This document shows, one piece after another, positions 12,301-23,200 of a stretch of 64,000 nt of DNA. Each line of letters opens with the position of its first letter. Positions within the stretch are counted from its first letter, which is position 1. Source of the stretch: Antedon mediterranea (Eukaryota; Echinodermata; Crinoidea; Comatulida; Antedonidae); contig NC_092672.1 in the NCBI RefSeq assembly GCF_964355755.1, positions 34,282,501 to 34,346,500 on the forward strand, in the 5' to 3' direction. A program made the position numbers and the translations under genes. A model generated the notes under the pieces. It was given only the letters and a program-made list of their open reading frames with translations, was not told where the DNA came from and did no database searches.

Positions 12301-15300
12301 GTCTAATATGAAGTTTCTTAAATTATGCAATACGGCAGAATCCCACACAATTACCCAACTAATTAACATAATCTGGCAAAGTTACTCATGCATTTATGCG
12401 ATAACCCATTCTGATTGTGTGGCTGCAATAATAACATTAATGTTGTACTGCCAGCAGTATGTATGTACATGTGTATGACGTACATTTAAACATTCAATTA
12501 TGCCATTTACATTTGGTATCATGATTTTCAATGAAAATGCCTAATTGATATCAGTGTATGATTATGAATGTGTGACAAACATTGATTCTGAACATATGAT
12601 GTAAGTTAACATTAAAAATGTGTATGATTAAACATCCTATGGTCTGTTTCATACTAGTTTGAACATCCTATGGTCAGTTTCATACTAGTTTGAACATCCT
12701 ATGATCAGTTTCATACCAGATTGAACATCCTATGGTCTGTTTCATACTAGTTTGAATATCCTATGGTCAGTTTCATACTAGATTTAACATCCTATGGTCT
12801 GTTTTATACTAGATTGAACATCCTATGGTCAGTTTGATACTAGATTGAACATCCTATGGTCAGTTTCATACTAGATTGAACATCCTATGGTCAGTTTCAT
12901 ACTAGATTGAATATCCTATGGTCAGTTTCATACTAAATTGATCAATCCTATGGTCAGTTTCATACTAGATTGAACATCCTATGGTCAGTTTCATACTAGA
13001 TTGAACATCCTATGGTCAGTTTCATACTAGATTGAACATCCTATGGTTCATACTAGGTTGAACATCCTATGGTCAGTTTCATACTATGTTGAACATCCTA
13101 TGGTCAGTTTCATACTAGATTGAACATCCTATGGTCAGTTTCATACTGGGTTGAACATCCTATGGTCAGTTTCATACTTGTGACCTTTCATATGTTTCAT
13201 GATAATGTTATACATAAAGTCTCATGTTTAGTATTTATCAGTACACCATATTGTTTGTGTGTGGGTATCTAACATTATAAAGTGCATAATCAGAACAGCT
13301 GCAGCACATTACTGGTAATGGACTTTTTATAGCATTTTCAAGTACAGTAGCAATTTATCTACTAAATAATCAACATTTTAATACTACCATAAATACCATT
13401 TTTAGTAGTGGTTAATCATTGATTATGGACAGATACTGATTTGCATACAATACATATTTATCCAATTCTTGGAATGTTCTTTATTTACTTTCTAAGTTAT
13501 AAATAAAACATAAATTCACTCTTACTCACTAACTTTTTTTTAAGCTTGTTCTAGAAACATTTTAAGGTTTTAAGTTTTCAGGCAGTCTGATATTTTGTTT
13601 AATTTCATTTGAATTTTTTTTTTAAATATTGAAGATAATCAAAATGATCTATGTACAGTGTTGTTTAAATATTACTTTCTAATATCCATATGCATTTAAA
13701 TATTAACAGCCTTAGGCTACTCATTGTAAGATCAACATTTGGATTTATAATTCAACTTAAGATAACAAATTACAATTTAACTTAGTCTTTGACATTTTAA
13801 GTTTTACTAATTTACAACCGATTTAAAATCAACTCAATTACAACAATTAGATTTTAGAATAAATTTATAATTAATCTTCATTGTCAACATTGAATTCACT
13901 TTATTTATATTTATGATACAGTACTACTTATGATCTAGGGAAAGAATTATTATTTATAATTTATCAATGCTTTTAACCATGTTTTTAAATATTAATTTCT
14001 TTTACTTTATATTCTTTTAACAGGAGTATCTCCTGCAGTACACACCTCAAAAGATATAGACAATAAAATTACATGTACTATAATATTTATAGGTTTATAC
14101 GAGAGCTTTCAGTGCTTAAAAGTAACTCGTATAGCGGAGATCGGGAACTTCACGAATGGCTGAAGAATGTTGGCGCAGAGTATCCACAATACGTCCACAA
14201 CCTGGTACAAAGTGGTCTGGATATGAGTCTACTACCGTACGTCACAGATGAGATATTGAAGAGCGATGCTGGCATAACGAACGGTGTACACAGGCTGAAG
14301 ATTTTAGTGCATGCACGCAAAATATCCGGAGGAAGAGGTACCATTTAAATTTAGATTCAGCATTATTGTTTTTGTTTTCTTTTTCTCTATTGTGTTGAGA
14401 AAAACTGTTATATCCAACTGTTTGCAGCATAACATAGGGTTGTGTTGAAAAAGAAAGAATTAATACCATTTTAAGCAACATAACAATATATTCTTACTTC
14501 ACAGTGCCTTTTGGACCAGAAGACTACCCTAGAGTTTTTGACAGTCCTCTGAGAAAGACGAAATCGTCCGGTATACCAAAAGACATCCCAGATGCAAAAC
14601 CACAAAAGACCCTTGACGTCTTCATCAGCTACAGACGTGCCACAGGCTCACAGCTAGCAAGGTTCTAAATATGTTTTTTATAATTATAAGTTTATTTAAC
14701 AATTATGCCTTCAAGATTTTGATTGTTAAGTTTGTTGGTTTAAGTATAAGGATAAGTCGTGACCTTTCGTAGACACAATTGGCTGTTTGCAAATACATTT
14801 AAATATGTTATAAACTTGGTGAATACTACTGTCAATTAATGTTGTATTATATTAGTTTTCTAGCACCACATAACTACCTTCTTTAATGGCTACCACTTTA
14901 TTATTAATTTGTTTTATACAGTATTTGGGGGTCACTCCTTTTACAACCAAATCCAAAAAAACAATCGTATTTATTATTGTTATTAGGACACTCAACAAAC
15001 CCGATGAAATATATATTTATCAGATATGCCCCTATTAGGAGACCCTGTTAAGTCCCTAAGGTGTACCCTTAATAGGGGGTCCTACTCTATTAAATATTGT
15101 TAAATTAGCTATTGTACAGTTTAATACAGTACATTGCTTTTTACCTTTCTTACAGTCTCCTTAAGGTCCATTTACAACTCAGAGGTTTCTCAGTTTTCAT
15201 TGACGTAGAAAAGTTAGAGGCAGGCAAATTTGACAACAACCTTCTGAACAGCGTTCGTAGTGCACGCAACTTTGTCATCGTTCTCTCAACCAACTCATTA

Positions 15301-16577
15301 GATAAATGTATGGATGATCATGCTCAGAGGGATTGGGTTCATAAGGTATAAATATGTAACCAATTTGACATTATCATCTGTTCCAAAAGTTAATTCTTCA
15401 CGCATTTATTCAGTTAAATAACTGGGGATGTCGTTAGATGCGTAAGCTTGTCAAACAAAAAAAGCCCCAACAATACAATGCAACATTCAACATGATGATA
15501 AATAGTTATACAATTTACTATAAAAAAAAAGAAAATAAATTAAATGAAAGAAAATAATTAAAATGCACCATATTAGGCCCATTTTTGCACCATCCAAGTT
15601 AAAGCCCATTTTGACACCATCAATTTGTTTAAATATTTAAAGATGTAATTTCCCCCAAAATCATGAAAAATGAAGATTAATAAAATCAGACTTCGGCCAT
15701 TTTGCACTTTTAATAAAGTTATTCACTTCTGTGGGAAAAAATAATCATTTCACTTATAAAAAGACAAAATAAACAGTTAATTTTAACCAAAAAAACATTG
15801 TCTGACCAGGGAGGTATCTCCCTGGTCTGACAGACAATTTAAGTATTCTTTCAGGTGAATAATTTTTTTTCAATCACGTTTTTGATTGTGTGACATATGG
15901 CATATAAAAAAAAAAATAAAGTATCATCCATACAGCGTTTGGATTGTGTGACATATGGCATATTAAAAAAAAAAATTGTAGAAAAATTATTTTTCAGGGT
16001 GATAATATATCTTTAATTATTTATGATCCTTTTGTTACAGGAGGTAGTAACAGCCATGGAAAGTAAATGTAACATTGTTCCCGTTACTGATAACTTTCGA
16101 TGGCCAAAGCCAGAAACATTACCAGAGGACATGAGAGCAATATGCTTCTTCAACGGTGTTAAGTGAGTTCATTCATTGATTTATTCATGTATTCGTTCAT
16201 TTACATATCTAATATTTAAATAATGTTAATTTCAGATATAAATGTCTATGTTATGCCTAACTTATATGGATAAACAAACACTAGTATAGGTTCTCCTGAG
16301 GGAGAGCCGTGATATGAAAATATTAAAGTTCATTGAATATCCCTATACAATAATGGACTAATCCGCCAATCTTCTATTTTACAGATGGATCCATGATTAT
16401 CAAGAGGCTTGTATAGATAAAATCGAAAGGTTCTTGCACTGTCAAGAAAACATGGGTCAACTCGGAGCAGTTGCTTCTATTATACGGACTGGGGCTGTTG
16501 GTGGTAGTAGCATCCATGGTGGTAGCACACGGAAAGAAAGTAGCGGAAGCGGCACCGGTAGTGCTTGCGGTGACTGA
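9363..16577 (+). CDS. SARM1: SARM1, 3' part (last ARM, SAM-SAM-TIR)
   Basis: This is the NAD+ hydrolase that drives axon degeneration and acts as a TIR adaptor in innate immunity. Exons are 9363-9581, 11893-11975, 14093-14337, 14505-14661, 15156-15345, 16041-16162 and 16385-16577 (TGA at 16575). All have GT-AG ends with matching phases and give 402 residues. The first exon ends the ARM region and starts SAM1 ([13 protein letters not shown]). Exon 3 carries SAM2 ([10 protein letters not shown]). Exons 4-7 carry the TIR domain: [15 protein letters not shown], then [16 protein letters not shown], which holds the catalytic glutamate, then DWVHK and the box-3-like [11 protein letters not shown]. 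The tail is rich in Gly, Ser and Thr, as in other SARM1 proteins. N-terminal ARM exons are not visible, so the gene is incomplete here. Identification is by recalled similarity to vertebrate SARM1 and is strong. Confidence 0.95.
9603..9797 (+). mobile_element. tRNA-derived SINE, family 1 copy A
   Basis: The head has a perfect Pol III A box (TAGCTTAGTGG) and a B-box-like GAGTTCAATCC. A body 'tttcaactccactccctaag' and 'ggcaagttactcgctgttg' and an A-rich tail follow. A second copy lies at 37047-37270. It is inserted in the SARM1 intron just behind the exon ending at 9581. Confidence 0.8.
9955..10122. mobile_element. Palindromic MITE, family B (copy a)
   Basis: A member of the commonest element in the window. 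The consensus ends are TTAAGCTCTGTCTACACTAT and its inverse. The core carries 'atgtgatgtgcccatatatg' and 'gatgatgtcatatcactac'. The terminal arms include 'caaactagtttgaca' on both sides, so the whole element can fold on itself. Confidence 0.8.
10899..11042. mobile_element. Palindromic MITE, family B (copy b, right end missing)
   Basis: The left end 'agctctgtctacactatcaa' and the core are present. The right inverted arm stops after 'cacatcacacttttt'. Confidence 0.8.
12079..12212. mobile_element. Palindromic MITE, family B (copy c, right end missing)
   Basis: A diverged left end 'ggctctttctacactaacaa' and core are present. The right arm ends after 'cacatcacattttttt'. Confidence 0.75.
12626..13180. 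repeat. 31-bp minisatellite in a SARM1 intron
   Basis: About 18 tandem units are built on 'gaacatcctatggtcagttt' plus 'catactagatt', with point variants and one shortened unit near 13040. The period is not a multiple of three and it carries no open frame. Confidence 0.9.
15637..16016. mobile_element. TTAA-ended MITE, family C, diverged copy
   Basis: It starts TTAAAGATGTAATTTCCCCC and ends 'gataatatatcTTTAA', matching the ends of copies at 18321-18641 and 30130-30484. The middle carries foreign-looking material: a hairpin at about 15798-15839 and a duplicated 'gattgtgtgacatatggcat' motif. It ends 24 bp before the SARM1 exon at 16041. Confidence 0.6.
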
Positions 16578-17420
16578 AAACACATCTGCAGTTTGTAACT
16601 TTTTACCCGTTTGTTTGTTGTTGTTGATAACCAGTGTACGTACAGACAACTCTCTCAAAATTTGATTCTTTAAAAAAACGAATACTTTCTTATATTCCAG
16701 GATTTTGTAATGATCCCTATGGTATTACAGTATTAAAAAAATTCAAATTGCATTCTGAATAATCAGGCCTTTCTAAACCCAGATTAGTTTATGGATGTCT
16801 GGTTTTGGAAAGGTTGACTCTACATTAGGATCATAGACATTAGAAGGTGTTTGAGAAGTTTATAAAAAGAAAATTGTAATTAAGCGATTACAAATTTTGA
16901 GATACATTTTAAGAAAAAGTGTTTTAAAGTATAATTTTATTTATACTTCAGGATGTGACCAATGGGTTACCCTATTATTTTTGTTTATTTTATGTGTTGT
17001 TGACCATTATGTGTGTTTATGTGATATCAAGGTTACCTTTGGGACATAAAAAAAATTATTCTTTTGAAGTTTACTGCACTGTATTGTGTTTGATAGTTTA
17101 AAGTTGCTATAAATTTATGATGTGCTACAATCAATATAGTATTAACTAAGCAACTCAAAATCAATTTTAAATTGCAAAGCTAATTCTGAAGATAAATTTA
17201 AATTTAAAAAAAATACAAGAAGATACAATTAATACTTTTAAAAACTAGATACTATTTAGTTTATGAGAGATTAGTATGTATTATATATATAATTATATAT
17301 ATATAAACAAATCAGGCAAAGAACATTAATTAATTCTAAACCGCCCGGTGATATACTGAAATTTAATTAATTAATTTGAAACGATAAAGATGAGGAAATC
17401 TGTGAGAATGAGAAAAAGTC

Positions 17421-17491
17421 GCCCCAACCGAGACTCGAACTTGGACCGCCTGCTTGATATGCAGATGTCCTAACCATTAGACCACTGGGGC
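17421..17491 (-). tRNA. tRNA-like gene with anticodon ATC
   Basis: The - strand reads as a 71-nt cloverleaf. The acceptor stem is GCCCCAG/TTGGGGC, the D stem GTCT/GGAC with loop AATGGTTA, the anticodon stem TCTGC/GCAGG with loop ATATCAA, the variable loop CGGT, and the T arm CCAAG-TTCGAGT-CTCGG with one mismatch. A run of five T, a Pol III terminator, follows within a few bases. The anticodon position reads ATC, which would decode Asp GAT. Eukaryotic tRNA-Asp normally carries GTC, and the body looks closer to tRNA-Glu. It may be a tRNA pseudogene, or the head of a SINE, rather than a working tRNA. Confidence 0.6.
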
Positions 17492-18320
17492 TTTCATGGT
17501 ATTGTTCGAACTCGATTGGATAGCGACTCTTATATAAGTATATATTATATATATGTATAAAATATTAAAGCTAGATCCTAAATGCTGGCCCTTAACATTA
17601 AGCCTGTTGACACTAAGCCAGCTGTTAACACTAACGTTAGCCTTTAACAATAAAGTTGGTCTTTAACACTGTCGGCCCCACTATATGAATACACTGTACA
17701 CTGTATTATGTAAATTGCCATGGTTGGCATTTCAATATGATACTTTTCTTTTAAAGACTAAAAACCCCTAAAGATAGAAGAAGTTATGGTTGCAAGTCTT
17801 AAATTAAGACTATAAAATAACCAATGTGTAGACATTTTAACGTGTAGTATTTTATATGTAAAAGTTCTTGAAATTTTAACAAAAGCAAAACTATGAATTG
17901 TTGTCTCTTGTCATTCCTCAAGACATGGTACACACTCAAGCAATGTCCATCCGTTTGCTTCAACTTCAAATCAATAGTGAACCAATTTGTGTGTTGTTAT
18001 ATAGTGTACCGACCGTAATATTTGACCTAGATATTTATATTAGATATTTTGTAAATTGTAATATATAAAAGGTACTATAATTATGTAGTATGTAAATGAT
18101 GCTTACAAGCTTGTTTCTTGTTTTTTAACTAATTTTTATGCTTTTCCAACCCAATCTGGGCTTTATACATAATGCTGCAAAACTTGCAAATTTATCCATT
18201 TTAAACCATCAATAAAATCATGCAGAAATAGGTTCTTTCCTTTTTTATAAAGGTTTTTGGAAATATATGACTTAATTATATGCAATTGATGACATATATG
18301 TAGCCTTAAGATTGAGTGGT

Positions 18321-18641
18321 TTAAAGATATATTGTCCCCCTACTTTTTTTGTTTTTTAATAGGGCATTTTATTATCACAGTTATTCACTTTGACCAAAAA
18401 CTGGATCGAAAAAATATTTACCTGAAAAAATGTAATTTAAAACAAAAAATACTTAAATTGTCCTTCAGACAATGGTTTTTGGTTAAAATTAACATATTTT
18501 TTTTTACCGTTTTTATACGTGAAATAATTTTTTTTTTCTACAGAAGTAAATTACTATATTAAAACTCCAAAATTGCCTATTCAAAGTCTTTTTTTTATTA
18601 ATCTTTATTTTTCATGTTTTTGGGGGACAATACATCTTTAA
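18321..18641 (+). mobile_element. TTAA-ended MITE, family C copy
   Basis: The ends TTAAAGATATATTGTCCCCC and GGGGGACAATACATCTTTAA are inverted repeats of about 20 bp bounded by TTAA. A second full copy is at 30130-30484; diverged relatives are at 15637-16016 and about 56900-57070. The interior is AT-rich and non-coding. Confidence 0.85.
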
Positions 18642-20156
18642 GTATTTCAAAAGGGAAATATGGAGTTGGGGTTGGGTGTGTATAATTGTAATAATATATA
18701 TAGAGTGAAAATAATAAGCTTTAGTTGCTTTTAATATCCATACTATTATTTTGTTTGCATACATGCATTAGACTAAGTTCTAGCCTGTAATTAGTAAAGA
18801 TAAATATTTTGGCACATATGGCGTTTAATACATATAATGTAATACTCGGACAAAAATTAGACAATAACTACAGACTTGGGCCACTGGTCTAATCATGCAT
18901 GTAAATAACATGCCATATATTAATTCTGTATTTATGTATTAATGAACTTGTATTTGTTCATAGTTTATTATAAGATATAAAAAACACCATTCTTATTTTT
19001 ATCTAAACATTTGAAAAAAAACTTTATTCCAGCCAGCACACCTTGTTTTTAATACCTAATTGACAGCTTTGCAATATATCTGTAGTATTATAAAATAATA
19101 ACATATTTAATATGTGTTTACATTCCTTATAACTTATTTTTTAGATCTTATATGTGAAGCTTGCAGTAATTAATATTAGATAAAATAATTTTATTTTCTT
19201 CAAAATAAAATCCTGTATTGCATGATAAAAGTCAATTTCACAAGTTTATCTGTGATCTAGTGGTATTTGTGCACACCCTGTAAGCACAAGGTATTTGATT
19301 CAAATCGAGCAAGGGGTTGCTTTATCATGCATATTTCATATAGAACTTTTTATCTTTTATCTTTTATCTAAATGGATAAAATCAATTCTCTCATTTAATT
19401 TGTTATTATTTATAAATATGTAAGTTTTTAGCTGGATTTACATATACCATAAATCTTTATTTTAAGTATGCAGCATTTGAATATTTTTTTTTTTTTTTTT
19501 TTTGCCATTTTATGTTAAAATACTGGTTTTTAAAATCTTCCTATTTTATTTATGTAAAACACAATTGACATTGGGAACATTGGGTATATTTTTTCATAAA
19601 GTATTACTTAAAGTTAATACTAACAAGCTTGCTAAAATAAGAAGTGCTTAATAGATGTGTTGAACACAAAAGTTACCCAATTTAAATTTTTTTAAATTCT
19701 AACATATCCTCTCTTGTTTGTTGCTGTTTCTGTATACATTTTATTTGTTTGCTGTTCTGAATTGTTTTAATGCAATATTACATATTTTGTGCTATTATGA
19801 TTATCATAGTTATGGAAATGATTTATCAAATTTATGATAAAATAAAATGAAAAATAAATGTTTGTGTTTTTTATAAAAGTGGATCAATGAAATTAACTTT
19901 GTCAGAATGTCATGCACTACACCATACATCATAGTACATACTATATATTAATTGATTAAAATATGCCTATAGAAAAGGATTGGAACTGGATCATTATATT
20001 TATATTCTTTGATAAAAATAAATACAGTATAGTATATTAAAAGTTGTAGTAATAGCGCCATCTGTGGTAAGGTTACGTCATTCAATTCAATTCCGTCATC
20101 TTCAAAGTTCAATAGAGCGGAACAGAAGGGGAAACAAAACATCGTGAGAATGAATA

Positions 20157-20164
20157 TTTGGCGC
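20157..20164 (+). promoter_or_regulatory. E2F-type site upstream of RPA1
   Basis: TTTGGCGC, a perfect match to the E2F consensus TTTSSCGC, lies 90 bp before the RPA1 start codon. RPA1 is an S-phase replication gene and this class is commonly E2F-controlled, so the position fits. A CRE-like TACGTCA lies nearby at about 20072-20078. That the site is used is inference. Confidence 0.45.
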
Positions 20165-20253
20165 GAGAGCTATTTTTACTGCGACAACACTTTCTGTGTG
20201 ACATGTTGTTTGTTCTCTTATAAAATCCATTGATTTTTCATAGTATTTCCAAT

Positions 20254-23200
20254 ATGAATCAGTTATCTTCGGGTGCATTAAAGGTAAATATCATGTTGAC
20301 AAGGTTTTATTTTAAATTATAGGCGTAATTAAAACAATGATTGAAATAAAAGCTAGCCTAGGCCTAGCCTAGGCCTACTAAATAAAATATTTTGTCATCC
20401 CATGATGAAATGGAACTGTGGGTTCATGCTTGTCTTGACTTGCTCAAACGGGAGGAGGCGAAAGATGTTTTGTTTAAGCCTCCAAGTCTAGGCCTAGAAG
20501 TAGAATATAGAGCTCGTCAACAGCTTGCTACAAATAATGGAAATGAAATCGAAAATAACAAACTTTAAAAAAGAATTGACATTTTCATTGAATTTATCAT
20601 TAATTTTGATATATTTTTAGCGGCATGCCACAATGAGTTTCAATTTATCCACATTTTTTATTCTTCCATCCACTTTACAGGAGATATCTGTGGACAGTAA
20701 ACATGTAGATAAGCCTATCTTCCAGCTTTTGGTAAGTTTTATTTTGTTATCACAGGAAAGATCGGATAGGCTTATATTTATGTGTAATTTAAAACAATTC
20801 AATGTGATAAAATTTAAAAAAATGTAATTTATTTTTTGCTTTAATCTAAAACATCTAAAACATGTGTAATGAAAATAAAAAAAAAAAAAACAGAAAGCTC
20901 AACACGTTTAAAATGGGTTGGGTTGTTCAAGTTGCAGGCTTACATAATTGACTATTTTTGCAGGCTCTTAAGAAGATTGGAGCAAATAGTGGTACCAATG
21001 ACAGATACAGGTTGCTGCTTTCTGATGGCGAACACAGTTATTCAGGTTTATAATTCAACCATTCAATATTTCAATCCAACAATTAAATATTTCAATCCAT
21101 CGATTCAATATTTCAATCTATCAATTCAATATTTCAATCCATCAATTCAATATTTCAATCTATCAATTCAATATTTCAATCCATCAATTCAATATTTCAA
21201 TCCATCAATTCAATATTTCAATCCATCAATTTAATATTTCAATCCATCAATTCAATATTTCAATTCAATATTTTAATCTATCAATTCAATATTTTAATCT
21301 ATCGATTCAATATTTCAATCCATCAATTCAATATTTCAATCCATCAATTCAATATTTCAATCCATCAATTCAATATTTCAATCCATCAATTTAATATTTC
21401 AATCCATCAATTCAATATTTCAATTCATCAATTCAATATTTTAATCTATCAATTCAATATTTAAATCTATCGATTCAATCTTTCAATTTATCAATTCAAT
21501 ATTTCAATCCATCAATTCAATCCATGGTTAAAATCTGATCCAGATCAATCTAGATCACCAATTGTAGGTGCCTTATTCCATGCTTTTTATTTTTATTTGA
21601 CAGCTATGTTGGGAACCCAGCTAAACTCATTAGTGAGTGACAACAAACTTCAATCGAAAACCATCATACAACTTGACAAATACATATGCAATACAATCGG
21701 AGAAACGAATAAGTAAGTTCAATTGTTCAAAATGCTTTTTCTGACTCTGAAGAAATTAGTTCATTAAGAATTTTGTGAGTGGTACAATTTCAGGCATTTA
21801 AGCTGTTTGAACACAGTGTAGTGAGCAATTAAAAATTCCTTCCCTTCACACAATACATTTGTGATCTGGATTTAAATATATCTCTTGTTTATTTGTAGAA
21901 AAGTTATGATAATATTGGAAGTATCCATTTTGAGTCAAGCGAAGGAGAAGATTGGTAACCCTGTACCTCTATCATCTACAAACCAACAGTCTGCTCCATC
22001 AGCACAAGCCCCACCTCCTGGTATGTATTTTTATTACTTTATTTATTACTACCTGTTTATTTTTAGATCACACCCAAATGCTTCTAAAGATCTGTCTACA
22101 CTATCAAACTAGTTTGACAAAAAATATGTGCCCAAAATTATGATAGTGATATACCCAAATATAATAGTGATATGACATCATCATGCCCATATATCGCCAC
22201 ATCACATTTTTTTGTCACTTAAAGTTTGATAGTGTAGACAGAGCTTTAGACCTGGTCAGCAAAGAGTATCTGTTTAAATCATCCATGATATTATTCATTA
22301 AATGCTAATTAACAGGTAATTAATTATTTCAGCTCAAAACCCAGTACCAAACAAGCCAGTCCCAAAATTCCAAGGTAAGTGAAAACCTTATTTGATTTTT
22401 AATTAAAGGTAAATTTTAACCCCAAAAAAGATAATCATGATATAATGAATAGTAAAGTTATATAAATTTATAACAAGGTGATACAAAATTACAGTACTCG
22501 CTGATTGCGCTTGATTCTCACTAGGATACAGCACGACGTAGGCCCAACGCAAGTGACAATTTCAGTTATCCATCCATCTTTACCGATTGCTGCTTAACCT
22601 AATTTTTGGTATACCACTAAATTCTTTTTTTTAAGGTGGTAATTTGAATAAACCAGCTGGCGGTAGTTTTTATGGTAGTAACAACACACCAACAACTCCT
22701 GGCGGCACTCCTGCAGTTGCAAGACCAATAGCCAGTCTCACACCCTACCAAAACAGGTAAATTAATGATACAGTTTAATAGGCCTTGTCTCCTATAGACC
22801 AAAAATAGGCTTAGGAAAATATATATGTTTGTGGAGGCAGTTTTTCGGTATTGTATTGGTTCTTTCAATCCATCAATTCAATCAATGGTTCAATCCTGAT
22901 CCGGTTCAATCTAGATCACCAATTGTAGAGTGCCTTATCCATGCTTGTCTCTTGAAAATAATATAATTATTACTAGCCTAAATCTTCCAATCTTAAGGAA
23001 TTTATTCCTCTTTTTGCTCGCAGATGGACTATCAAAGCACGTGTAACAAACAAGACACCGATCCGTAAGTGGAACAATGCTCGCGGTGAGGGTCAGCTGT
23101 TCTCGATGGACTTGGTCGATCAGTCTGGTGAAATACGAGCCACAGCATTCAAAGAACAGTGTATAAAGTTTCATGATCTCATACAAGTTGATAAGGTAAA

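Larger units (their letters stand above)
16578..20253. other. SARM1 3' flank / RPA1 upstream region
   Basis: No protein-coding gene is supported. The SARM1 3' UTR must start here; AATAAA occurs at several points (for example near 17650 and 18211), so I cannot fix its end. The stretch also holds a tRNA-like gene on the - strand (17421-17491), AT dinucleotide runs (about 17281-17304 and 17535-17560), one family C MITE (18321-18641), a poly-T run near 19484-19504, and the RPA1 promoter region at its right edge. Confidence 0.6.

Noticed and set aside
12626-13180. Regular spaced repeats that could suggest a CRISPR-like array
   Set aside because: There are no unique spacers; units are contiguous and the setting is a eukaryotic intron. 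The same applies to the other arrays.
20869-21234. 121-codon frame with 'IQYFNPS' repeats
   Set aside because: It reads through RPA1 exon 3 in the wrong frame and into the 21-bp array.
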